Shown: one piece after another, positions 1 through 9,488 of the stretch
Layout of the letters: every line of letters begins with the position of its first letter
How positions within the stretch are numbered: the first letter of the stretch is position 1
NCBI GenBank assembly: GCA_016758965.1
Contig: JAEPRB010000478.1
Location: forward strand, 1 to 18,358
DNA length: 18,358 nt
Direction of reading: 5' to 3'
Origin: Circinella minor
Lineage: Eukaryota > Mucoromycota > Mucoromycetes > Mucorales > Lichtheimiaceae
Program-made: the position numbers and the translations under genes
Notes under the pieces: generated by a model
What the model saw: the letters and a program-made list of their open reading frames with translations, nothing else
What the model was told of the DNA's origin: nothing
Database searches by the model: none

Positions 1-345
1 TGGTACTTACCTTGTTGGATCGCCAGCCTTGCTACTTACCTTGGTACTTACCTTGTTGGATCGCCAGCCTTGCTACTTACCTTGGTACTTACCTTGTTGG
101 ATCGCCAGCCTTGCTACTTACCTTGTTGGATCGCCGACCTTGTTACTTACCTTGGTACTTACCTTGTTGGATCGCCAGCCTTGCTACTTACCTTGGTACT
201 TACCTTGTTGGATCGCCAGCCTTGCTACTTACCTTATTGCATCGCCGGCCTTGTTACTTACCTTGCTACCTACCTTGTTGTATCACCGGTCTTAACACCT
301 GTCTTGTTGGATTATCAGCCTTGTCATCTACCTTGCCCCTTGTGG
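1..345. repeat. Tandem array of 12/17-bp modules (41-bp unit)
   Basis: The array is built from a 12-bp module (CTTGSTACTTAC) and a 17-bp module (CTTGTTGGATCGCCAGC). The usual unit is 12+12+17 = 41 bp, with TGGTAC recurring at 1, 42, 83, 153 and 194; the 83 to 153 step is 70 bp because one unit lacks a 12-bp module. The 9-mer ACTTACCTT occurs exactly at 5, 34, 46, 75, 87, 116, 145, 157, 186, 198, 227 and 256, with spacings of only 12 or 29 bp. Copies decay after about 265 and fade by about 345. The left end is cut by the window edge. All three plus frames stay open because 41 is not a multiple of 3, which gives leucine-rich translations that I do not regard as proteins. Confidence 0.95.
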
Positions 346-1197
346 CCCATAGGATTGTCATACGCTCATGTCAAATCAACCAGGATATCTATATGTTAGA
401 TCAAGGTATGATAAAATAACATGAATATTGTTTATTCTTGGATAAAGAATTTACTTGTCGTCTGAAATAGCATTATAAATAGCAATTGATATAATGGAAA
501 ATTTTATTAAAAAAAATGCATCACTCACCTCAGTGACATACAGTTGTCACACAGACATTTGAAGATACGTAGTTCATAATTTGAGAAATGTAATAAGATA
601 TCTATTGAGTAGTAGTGTCTTTGTAAATTAAATGTTCCCATAGGTAGCAACATAAGATAGTTCCAATTGAAAATAATAATAAAAACATTTACCATTATCC
701 GTTTTATGTATTGGTTTTAAAAAATAAATACATCGCGGTCTCCGTTTAAAAGTCCAAACTTGTTGAGAACAATAATCGCCTTAAACTGTGTTTATTATGT
801 TTGTTTTCATGTTTGAAGCATTGTTTTATCGTTGATCCATCCTCTGTAAAACATTAAGGAGAATATGAACTGTACTTATAAGGATTTCTTCATTCTTATA
901 TATCTATATAAAATTAAATGGCAATAATAAGTAATTTTTTTTTCTTTCTCCACCATTACCTTCAACGTTTGTAGTACTTGGTTTCATAAATTTGTTCTCT
1001 TGGTCGTATTATATCGTCCGCTTGCATATATAAGAAGTTTTTAGTTCCTCTAGCCACCATCTGGTTTTAATTAAAGTTTGAAATGTATGCGCGGTTAAAA
1101 TAAATAAATTCATGCACCAACTGCACCAATACGTATAGCCCAATAAGTAGTACAGGTTCAGTATTAAAACTCATTTTGACAGCTTCACAAAGTCTAA
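346..1197. other. Intergenic, no gene recognised
   Basis: This is AT-rich sequence with stops in all frames. I see no domain, tRNA-like structure or clear promoter. A short inverted repeat, GTGACA-6 nt-TGTCAC, lies at 533-550 and is too short to interpret. Confidence 0.6.
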
Positions 1198-1368
1198 TTA
1201 TGGACGACCGTTAACGGTAAAACAGGTAAGAAGTTCACCATTGAATATATGAGACATAGCGTGTTTTATCAAGCTAAAGGGGATAAAGTCAGTAAAATTC
1301 TAAAGGACATAATTGTCGCGCTTGAAAATCTACTGGTGATAAGTTTATGCACTCGCTGTTCCAGGTGA
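1198..1368 (+). other. Short open stretch without start, unrecognised
   Basis: One plus frame is open for 56 codons between the stop at 1195-1197 and the TGA at 1366-1368. It reads like real protein (TVNGKTGKKFTIEYMRHS, then KGDKVSKILKDIIVALENL) and is less biased than its surroundings. It has no upstream ATG, only an internal Met, and I do not recognise the family. It may be an exon-sized relic of a mobile element gene or chance; the evidence does not separate these. Confidence 0.25.
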
Positions 1369-1612
1369 ATGCGGAAAAACCAAACAGCTATATACAGTAA
1401 AAATAAATAGTTATAGACAAAATTAGCAACATAATAGACGGCCATTGTAGTTTAAAATACGATAAATTAAATATTTTGAAGAACTGTACCTTTTGAATAT
1501 TTTACATATTATCTGTTGAATGTTATTAGTCATTTGACTAAATGGAGAGAGAAAAAAAAAGATGATAGTATAAGGAAAGTAAGAATATAATAAACAATAG
1601 AAGTAAAGTGTG

Positions 1613-2015
1613 AAAAGGGTGAAAAATTAAAGTTACAAGCAGCTGTAAGTACTTTTTTTTTTGAATGTTGGGAGAAAAGAGAAAGTGAAAAAAATAAGGT
1701 CAAAGTAAAAAAAAAAAAAAAAAAGAAGAGTAGTAAATACTCACTCCACTTCCTTTTTCTTATTATTGATAAGAAAGGATAAAAAAAGAATGTGAAAGGA
1801 AAAAAAAATTAAAGTTACAAGTAACTGAAAATAAATGTCAAGAAAAAAAGTGTAAAAAGGAATGTCAAAAGAAAAGAAAGTAATACTTCTTTTTTTTTGA
1901 ATGTTGGAAGGAAAGAGAAAGTGCAAAAGGAATGTAGAAAGGAAAAAGAAATAAAAGTTCAAAAAAAAAAAGAATAGTTGGTAGGAAAGAGAAAGAGCAA
2001 AAAAGAAATGACTTG
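1613..2015. repeat. Purine-rich imperfect direct repeats
   Basis: The plus strand is almost all A/G and contains recurring blocks. AAATTAAAGTTACAAG occurs near 1625 and again near 1805. TTTTTTTTTGAATGTTGG followed by a GGAAAGAGAAAGTG-like block occurs near 1655-1690 and 1893-1925, and a shorter GGTAGGAAAGAGAAAGAGC block near 1981. An A run of about 18 lies near 1708-1725. The phenylalanine-rich minus-strand reading across this zone is a by-product of poly-purine composition. Confidence 0.75.
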
Positions 2016-2100
2016 GTAACAATTTTTAATAGAACTGGTCACTGTATTTATGCTGTGAGAGGCTCTGAAAGGTGGTGATCTACACCAGATAAATCCGCAG

Positions 2101-2344
2101 CATGCTATTACCATATTTATTATCATGTGAAATTGGGAACCGTGTCAGAAGAAAAAAAAAACTACCAAGATCTTTAAAAACTATAGATTGCAACATTCCA
2201 TGTCAAAGTAAGATTGGTGTGTGACATTCTTTTGCCATGACAATAGGTTGCTTAACAACATTTTATTTAATATAGAAACAAACACGCTTTTTTTTATATG
2301 TAGTCATAGTAGTATGCTGTCGCGTAAAAAATTGTGAAAGAAAA
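2101..2344 (+). repeat. Dispersed repeat, copy 1 (inverted partner at 15535-15777)
   Basis: The plus strand here aligns by eye over its whole length to the reverse complement of 15535-15777, with mostly substitutions and one- to few-base gaps. Shared blocks include CATGCTATTACCATATTTAT, AAGATCTTTAAAAACTATAG, CATGACAATA, GTTGCTTAACA, ACAAACACGCTTT and GTAGTCATAGTAG. Flanking sequence outside these limits does not match. Reading frames are interrupted in both copies, so this is either non-coding or a decayed element. I found no terminal repeats or target-site duplication. Confidence 0.88.
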
Positions 2345-4477
2345 AGACAAATGTAATGCGTCGGGGTATATCAATGGACATGAGTGTAATATCTTTCTAT
2401 TAGGTGGGAAACTCAACAACGGCGGGAATATGTGGTATTGGATTCAAAAAGGGTGAGTGATAACTTGTAAAAAATATATAGAGTCTCTTTTATATTTGAA
2501 GAATATGTTTTTGTGTAAATTATTAAAAAGACCTATACATTTGTTTCAAGAAATTCAAAGTGGAATGAAGCATACGTCAGTATATGATGTGTACTTGAGA
2601 AACCACTGAGCATGTTAATCATCCGTTACCAAAGCACAGTCAGTTTCAACTAATCCTGAAGACACAAATGGAAATAACGGACTTGAAGTTCCCAACTGTC
2701 CAGTTTCGGAAAACTTGAAATTATGAACCGTGCCGCCACCAATACGTATTTTTAAGTGCACTGTCGAGAAAGTTTTAATAGTCCTGATAATTTCAAGTAA
2801 CATGTTATGATTATGTTCTATTTAAAGAATATGTTGTGTAAATTAAAACTGATTACTGTATTGAATATGAAGTTTACTATATATACTCTAAAAAAAGAAC
2901 TGTAACTTTGTTTCAGACAGCTTCATGTTGATGAAACTGGAAAAAAAATTACTGAGGTAGATTATTTGACTAAAAATACAATAGCTGTATTGAACTACAC
3001 GAGTAATTTGTTGTAATCATAATGACATATATTATATATCTTTAAGATCTTTTTACTGCCGTACGTAACTTTTCGTTAAATTGGTAATTTATAAAATGTG
3101 AAAGTTTGAACTGTTTGGCAAAATACCTGTTGAACTTTGAGGTTCTAACCTGAGAGTTATAGAGGATACTATATAATCACATATAGTTAGATTAAGCTAT
3201 ATACCAGGTAAAAATATGCCAGTTTATATAATCTAGTTGTTTCAAGCTAGTTTGTTACTTCTGAGAATTAACTTCTAGTGATAAAAATGCTAACGCTCGT
3301 AATATATTGACAATAGACCAGCAATTTGATTAATTAATTAAAATTAAAAGACAAAGAACTTATTTATATAGAGTACGACGAGTAAGTGTATAAATTTTCG
3401 GAGATAAGTCGGCGAATCAACAGCACAGTTACATGTTTAGTGGTGAAGAATAAGTATATGAAGAAGTTGGAAGAAAACTGAAAGTATGAAATTTGGCGGA
3501 GAAGTGATGCCATTATACCAGATATTTCTCGATAGTCTTTCACTTGATGACAAAGATGATCAGAGCTACGTATCTTTTTCCATTCGTTGCATAAAAGAGT
3601 CAAGTAAATATAAACAAATGAAAAAGATTAGATGATATTTAAGCAAGTCCATATGATTGAATTTCCAATAAAAAAATTAGAAATTTCGTAGAAAATAAAA
3701 TAAAAAAGATTATTATAACTTTAGTAAATGTTCTGGCAAGATTCCCAAAAAATAATCGCAATATTCTACCGGTTTGGTTACTTTACTATACAACTAATGG
3801 TACAGTACTAAATAGATGAAATTTCCAATCAAAATATACTAAGAAAGAAGAAGACGACCAAACATATTATTATAAACAACTGTTGAATAGATATTGACAT
3901 TATTTAGGGTTACGTATCTGAAAAGGGGGGTTTTTATACGATATTTATGAATCATTGTACCTCTAAATAGTTGAGGTATTGAGAATACAAAACGTTGTTC
4001 ATTTTACTTATAAAAAACATTATTCATAATATCAACTGATATACGTATCAATATTAAATCTCTCAACAAGAAGATTTACATCGATGAAAAACTACTCCTG
4101 ACTTATTACACTTATAAATAAAGGAAAACAAAGCTAGCACATAAGAGGATGATCAGTCATATAATACTATTCCCTACCCTCAAATCTGTAAATGATGGTT
4201 ACTTATTGGGAAAATAAAAAGCTAATAATTATTTTTCAAACAAAAAAATAAAGATCAGTTATGACTAACCTTATGTGAAACATCCAAAGAAAGAGCTTTT
4301 ATCGTTTCCGTAAGAGCTTTGCATATAGGCACTTCATTTTTATTTTTTATATTTTTTGTGGTGGATAAAAAAAAACTCAGACGCCACCAAGTATTAACTT
4401 CACTCTCTCACTCTCTCTTTGGAACCTTTTTTTTTTTCTTCAAGTAGATCTATAACATAAAATATACATATAAAAAA
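2345..4477. other. Intergenic upstream of TAF5, no gene recognised
   Basis: Most of this is AT-rich with frequent stops. Short open stretches exist: plus strand about 2335-2453 with a Cys-containing tail ending LNNGGNMWYWIQKG, minus strand 2803-2615, and minus strand 3603-3364. None shows a recognisable domain, a convincing start or splice-linked continuation. TACGTA hexamers occur at 2743, 3062, about 3567, 3911 and 4042. Confidence 0.5.
4395..4444 (+). promoter_or_regulatory. Pyrimidine-rich tract upstream of TAF5 start
   Basis: A CT-rich stretch (repeated CACTCTCT units, then a T run) ends about 35 bp before the TAF5 ATG and is followed by an A/T-rich leader. CT-rich tracts are common near transcription start sites of fungal housekeeping genes. 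The role here is inferred from position and composition only; no TATA box is clear. Confidence 0.3.
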
Positions 4478-7400
4478 ATGAGTTCACCTGCACCACCAAA
4501 TTCCACACCAGGTCCTTCTAATCAAGGTGGTAGTAATAGTGGTGCAGCAGATAACAAACAATCAACACCAACTGCTGCTACCAATACTACGGGTAATAAT
4601 AATAACGATAAACAACAATCTCAACAACAAACCCAACCACCAACACCTCAACAGCAGCAACAACAACCTCAACAACAACAGCAACAACAGCAACAAAAGC
4701 CTTCAGCAGCTAATTTACCATCACAAGATGATTTAGATAAAATTGTAGCATCTTATTTACAAAAAAAAGGTTACAAGGCAACAGGTTCAATTTTTGCTCG
4801 TGAATCAAGTGGAAATACTTTATCTTTAGAAGAATTATCTAAAGTATTAACATCTTCAGGAGCTGCAACACAACCTGGATCAAGTCACGTAACAAAATAT
4901 AAAGATGTTGAAGAAGGAGATCCAGACGCATATAATATTAGTTATCGAAATTTACGTGAATGGATTGAAAAATCATTGGATTGGTATAAGGTAAAAAATG
5001 AAAGGAGCGAGAATGATTGAAAACTATTGTTTTTTTTATATAAATAATAAAGAGACTATATATATGCGTTTTTTTTTTTTTATTTTATACTAATATAATA
5101 TGTTATTTGGATGATATAATAGCCTGAATTACGATCTGTTCTTTTCCCAATTTTCGTACACGCGTATCTTGACTTGGTTAGCAAAAATTTGACAGAACAA
5201 GCTAAATATTTTATGGAAACTTATAAAAAAGATCATGTTGAATTACATTCATTGGATATCAATCGTTTGGAAACAGTAACTTCACCAGAACATATACGTG
5301 AAAATGAATTATCACAAATGTATCGTAATAATAAGTATAATTTGCGAATGTCTAGTGTTCCTTTTGAATTATTTCTTAATTATCTTCAAGATAATAAGTA
5401 TATGCTTTTATTGCGAATCGTTAATCAATATCTCAATATTCAAGGTAAAGAAAAACCCCATTTTACACATATAACATATAATATATATTTGGGATTCTAA
5501 TTTTTTTTCTTCTTCTTAGTGGTTCATGGAAAGTTGAAATCCGCGGGCGGATTGGAGATGGATGATATGGCGGGTGTTATTGGTATTGCTGGTCATGAAG
5601 CACAACAAATTGAATCGTTTAATCAACAACGTGTTCAATTGGGTGAGCAACATATGGATCCAGCTTTTAAAGAAGAAATAGAAAGAACTTTAAAGGAACG
5701 TGATACGGCAAAAAAAGAAAGTCTTGCAGCAGATCCTGTAAGTTTCTTCTTTATTATAACAGAGTTGGAAAGGAAGGAGTTAGAGGGGGGAATATAATTT
5801 CATATGAGGAAAAGAAAAGTGATTTAATAATAAACTGACATATTATATGTATATGTATATATATATATATAGAATGCTGCTGCCGTTGCTGCTACTACTA
5901 CAGAACCTACTGTTTCATTATTAGATACATTTAAAAAAGTGAAACAAGAAGCTACAGCGGATGGACCTGCATTTGGTGATATTCCATTACCGCAATAGTA
6001 AGTTAGTTATTTAATAAGGAAATCAAACATAGAAATGATATATATTTCTTAACATATTGTAATGTTTTATAAAGTCGAGGAACAGATATTGAAGCAGAAC
6101 TGGAATCATTAAAAGATTTAAGAAAAAGAGTATCACTTGGTAATGCTTCATTACCTAGCGTATGTTGTTATACTTTTCATAATACACATGATGGGTAAAT
6201 ATAATTCACTTATTTTATTATTAATAAATGTTTATAATGTATTATCTAACATTTTTTTTTCATTCATTTTTAGTTTAAACTGTTTAACAATGACAGAAGA
6301 TGCTTCACTTATTGCTGGTGGATTTTCTGAATCATTTATTAAAATTTGGAGTTTAAAAGGAGAAAAATTAAGAGGTCTTCGTAATACTGTTAATCCAGCC
6401 CATGTGAATGATCGTAAGTCATTATTATTTTTTTTTGAAAGGGTTTAAGGTGAATGGATGAAAACATAGAAACTTACATATAATATATGAATATATTTGA
6501 TGTATTTTTTAGATAATGATTTAAACCGTCAAAAGGAACGCCATGGATCTGAATATAAACGACTTGTTGGTCATGCTGGACCTGTTTATGGTGTTAGTTT
6601 CAGTCATGATAATAAGTATTTAATCTCATGTTCTGAAGATAAGACAGGTAATAATATATAAACCTAATCCCCTTTTCTTTTCAAAACTTTATATTAAACA
6701 TATGAATTGACTTTTTTGAATTGGTTGAATTAATAATGATTTATTATCTTTTAGCTCGATTATGGAGTACACAAACCTATTCAAATTTAGTTTGTTATAA
6801 AGGTCATAATTATCCTATTTGGGATGTTGATTTTGGTCCACATGGATTTTATTTTGCTACAGCTTCTCATGATCGAACAGCAAGATTATGGAGTTGTGAT
6901 CATATTCATCCTTTAAGAATTTTTTCGGGCCATCTTTCAGATGTTGATGTAAGTTACATATATATTTATTTATGAAGCATAGGATAAGACAAAAAAAAAA
7001 CAAAGGGATTAATCCTTTTTATTGTTTCACTATTATTATTTAGACTGTCAAATTCCATCCAAACTCAAAATATTTGGTAACTGGATCAAGTGATCGTACT
7101 TGTAGACTTTGGGATGTACAAAGAGGAACGTGTGTGCGTGTATTTACAGGACATACTGGATCTATTAAAACAGTAGCTGTTTCTCCTAATGGTCGTTTGA
7201 TGGCTTCAGCTGGTAAAGTATATATATATATATAGATATATATGTAATAGATTGAATTGTTATGTGTTATTTCAGTGATTAAACAAAAAAAAATTGTTTT
7301 ATATATATATATATATATATAGGTGAAGATAAATCAATTATATTATGGGACCTTGGTTCTGGACGAAGACTTAAACGTATGACAGGACATAGTAGCTTCA

Positions 7401-7835
7401 TTTATTCAGTTGCATTTAGTGCAGATAGTAATGTACTTGTATCAGGAGGAGCTGATGGAACAGTACGTGTATGGGATGTAAACAAAGATACCCTATCAAG
7501 TTCAAATGTTGGTTTTGGTACTGGTGAAGGAACAAATGAATCGAAACGGATACGACTTGATGAAAATGAACGTTCAAAAAAGGAAAAGAAAGAATTAGCA
7601 AAAGAAAAATTAGCAGCTAAGGAAGCTAAACGAAAAACAGTTGAAAGGTAGTTAATTATATTGAATTTATTATGTGTGTAACGTGCTTGACTAAATATGA
7701 TGTATTTAATTTTTTTTTAGTAATGATCAATTGGGTGTTTTCCCTACTAAACATACACCTATTTATGATATTCGTTTTACCCCAAGAAACTTATGTTTAG
7801 TGGCTGGTGCTTATTCACCACCTGAATCATCTTAA
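4478..7835 (+). CDS. TAF5: TAF5, WD40 subunit of TFIID and SAGA (11 exons, 791 aa)
   Basis: TAF5 is a scaffold subunit of the general transcription factor TFIID and of the SAGA coactivator in the nucleus. Exons by frame-consistent GT-AG joins: 4478-4990, 5123-5444, 5520-5737, 5873-5997, 6075-6194, 6274-6413, 6513-6647, 6755-6948, 7044-7212, 7323-7647 and 7721-7835, totalling 2376 bp. Residues 1-75 are Ser/Pro/Asn-rich with a Gln-rich tract at 46-73. A LisH-like helix pair lies at 82-110. The TAF5 NTD2 domain spans about 150-285; the first intron interrupts it, with [17 protein letters not shown] before and [18 protein letters not shown] after. Six WD40 repeats run from about 433 to 705, with RLWS, RLWD and RVWD repeat ends. 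A Lys/Glu-rich insert (about 720-753) precedes the typical TAF5 C-terminal strand [13 protein letters not shown]. Length is close to the usual ~800 aa. The ATG has A at -3 and is the first in frame. The family call is firm; individual splice sites are inferred but all keep frame. Confidence 0.96.
4613..4696 (+). repeat. CAA/CAG microsatellite encoding the TAF5 polyglutamine tract
   Basis: Mixed CAA and CAG codons encode a Gln-rich stretch in TAF5 exon 1, broken by a few Pro, Thr and Lys codons. The mixed codons suggest selection for glutamine or slowed repeat slippage. Length variation between strains would be expected. Confidence 0.85.
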
Positions 7836-8592
7836 GTTTAATAATTATAAAATATATAACCAATTGATTTTTTTTTTTGATTCTCCTCATTTTTTTTCCC
7901 TTCCCAAGTAAATATAACGTTTTATTATCTCTCTTTTCCTCATTTAAAATGGGAAAGAAAAAGAACCTAAAAAGAAAGGGAAAAAACAATTCACATGTGT
8001 AAAATTTTAATAATAACAATAATAATAATAATAATAAAAATTGGGTTGCATAAATCTTGATACAAATATACAGGATTTTTTTCTACATAATGATTAGGAA
8101 AGCTATTCTCTTCATTTTGGGGTTTAGGGAGATGAGGATCTTTTTTTTTTTCGATTGACAGTGTAATTTTTGAATGGTGGCACAATTACCTATGAACTTG
8201 CAGCAGGAGTGGGGATGGAACACCCATAGTCTAGGGAAATAAGTGCATAAAGTGAGTTAATCTTCTTATCTTAGCTGCGTATCCGGTAATGGGGTAAAGA
8301 TTAAAACAATATGCCAGTTTCTTTATTCTGCTGTACGTATTAACTTCAACCATAAATATTAGATTATATATAGTATATAAAACAACATTATTATGAGACA
8401 TTGGATAATACATACAAGTACAAATACAGTACGGATTGATGTACATACTATGTACTAAAAAACATAGCTATTATTTATATCATTAAAAGAAAGTGTTTAA
8501 TCTAACTACGTACTCAAAAGATTCCTGTAATTTCATTATAATTAAAAGGACGGCTTAATATGGTAGAGACTTCTTTAGTAGTAGTACTTTCC
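7836..8592. other. Convergent intergenic spacer, no gene recognised
   Basis: This follows the TAF5 stop. Poly-A/T tracts and an AAT microsatellite near 8015-8038 probably belong to the TAF5 3' region. A less AT-biased patch at about 8160-8300 shows no domain in any frame. I see no RNA gene. Confidence 0.5.
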
Positions 8593-8878
8593 TCAGCAGT
8601 ACACAACCAAGTTTTGCAGAAGACGTCCCCCAATTTCATTCCATTCAGCTAAAACTCTACAAACAATTCGTCTTGATAGGTTGATCATCATAGCAATGGA
8701 ATCCTTTGGCTTGCGTTCTTCAAAATACATTTTAACTATTTGCTTTTTTTTATATGGATAGGCAACTTGAACTCGTTGTCGGCAGGCGGAGCTCATCAGA
8801 AAGTTTTCCATCCTTCCAAATTATATATTGGTCACTGCTGTTAATGGAGGCAATATCTAAACCAACTTCCTTGAGCAT
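8593..8878 (-). pseudogene. Frameshifted N-terminal fragment of a helix-turn-helix transposase-like gene
   Basis: Two overlapping minus-strand frames look like one broken gene. The first starts at ATG 8878 (MLKEVGLDIASINSSDQYII...) and ends at the stop at 8750. The second, open to 8593, carries KKKQIVKMYFEERKPKDSIA followed by NLSRRIVCRVLAEWNEIG. That pattern resembles the N-terminal DNA-binding helix-turn-helix of Tc1/mariner-type transposases: a helix, a SIA turn, then a recognition helix ending in RVL..W. The frame change falls near 8780 to 8810, and the polar text of the first frame runs naturally into the second. No catalytic DDE region follows, so the copy is truncated as well as shifted. 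The transposase assignment is inferred from the motif, not from an alignment. Confidence 0.55.
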
Positions 8879-9167
8879 AGTTTATAAATGAAAATTACTA
8901 TTAAGAGAAAAACTATGATATTGGATTTAACCACACCTTTTATTTAAAGAATATTAATAATAAAGTTATGCGAGTGTATAAATATGGTATTTTGAAGAGA
9001 ATAAAAATCTTTTGCTAGAGGTAACATGCTGCTTTATATATTTTCACTCATAATATATAATGTAACACAAATCCAATCCCACAAATCCAATCCCACTCAT
9101 ACCACATATTTAGACATAGTTCCATAAAGTCCAATTGATTAAAACGTTTCAACAAACATGTATTTAT
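8879..9167. other. Spacer between the two helix-turn-helix fragments
   Basis: This is AT-rich with stops in all frames. It contains an exact 14-bp tandem duplication, ACAAATCCAATCCC, at 9067-9080 and 9081-9094. Confidence 0.5.
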
Positions 9168-9488
9168 TTATAACCCACGTCTAATTCTTTCCTGGGCGAT
9201 ATGGCGCCCAATGGTTGATAAGGGGATCCCAAATATTATGACCAGTTGACGGGTTGAGATCCCCATATCAAAGTGCCAAAAAAAAAATATTTCTCGCTCC
9301 TCTTCTGTAAATCGTTGGCGAGGGCGTCTTGGGGCTGGGCGCCATATTCCTCCAAGGTCTTGGCGTTGTTGGGCTAAATACGTAAAAGAAAGTTTTCTTA
9401 TAAGTATTTCAATAATATACCTTTCCTCATAATTACTATGTGTGTAATCTTTAACATAGACTTGAAAATACCTATAGCCTGGACGACC
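9168..9488 (-). pseudogene. Helix-turn-helix coding fragment, probable mobile-element relic
   Basis: A 106-codon minus-strand frame is open from just after the TGA at 9491-9489 to the TAA at 9170-9168. It has no ATG near its 5' end. It reads YFQVYVKDYTHSNYEERYII, an Arg/Pro-rich link (RPAPRRPRQRFTEEEREI), then MGISTRQLVIIFGIPLSTIG and RHIAQERIRRG, which looks like a helix-turn-helix with the recognition helix after PLST. The same frame is also open upstream of the TGA (about 9590 to 9492, including NQTSFHNVAPKQFPKRW), so the TGA may be a nonsense mutation in a longer gene, or an intron may remove it. I do not recognise the family; a transposase DNA-binding region or a small regulator are both possible. 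Confidence 0.42.

Noticed and set aside
1..345. CRISPR array
   Set aside because: The units are directly adjacent modules with no unique spacers, and the window is eukaryotic.
12..419. Three overlapping plus-strand leucine-rich open frames
   Set aside because: They are readings of the 41-bp tandem array in three frames and have no independent gene features.
533..550. Inverted repeat GTGACA-6 nt-TGTCAC
   Set aside because: A 6-bp stem is expected by chance in a window of this size and has no gene context.
1741..2022. Minus-strand phenylalanine-rich open frame
   Set aside because: It follows from the poly-purine composition of the plus strand.
2615..2803. Minus-strand 62-codon frame
   Set aside because: It is protein-like in places (IRIGGGTVHNFKFSETGQ) but short, with no recognised family or splice partner. 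Left as unexplained rather than annotated.
3364..3603. Minus-strand 79-codon frame
   Set aside because: No domain or supported start. The plus strand over the same stretch is interrupted, and neither direction looks maintained.
7416..7601. Minus-strand open frame opposite TAF5 exon 10
   Set aside because: Shadow of the TAF5 coding sequence.
9283..9292. Frameshift at a ten-base T run in the minus-strand helix-turn-helix fragment
   Set aside because: A first reading with nine T suggested a frameshift. Recounting gives ten, and the frame runs straight through into the helix-turn-helix.
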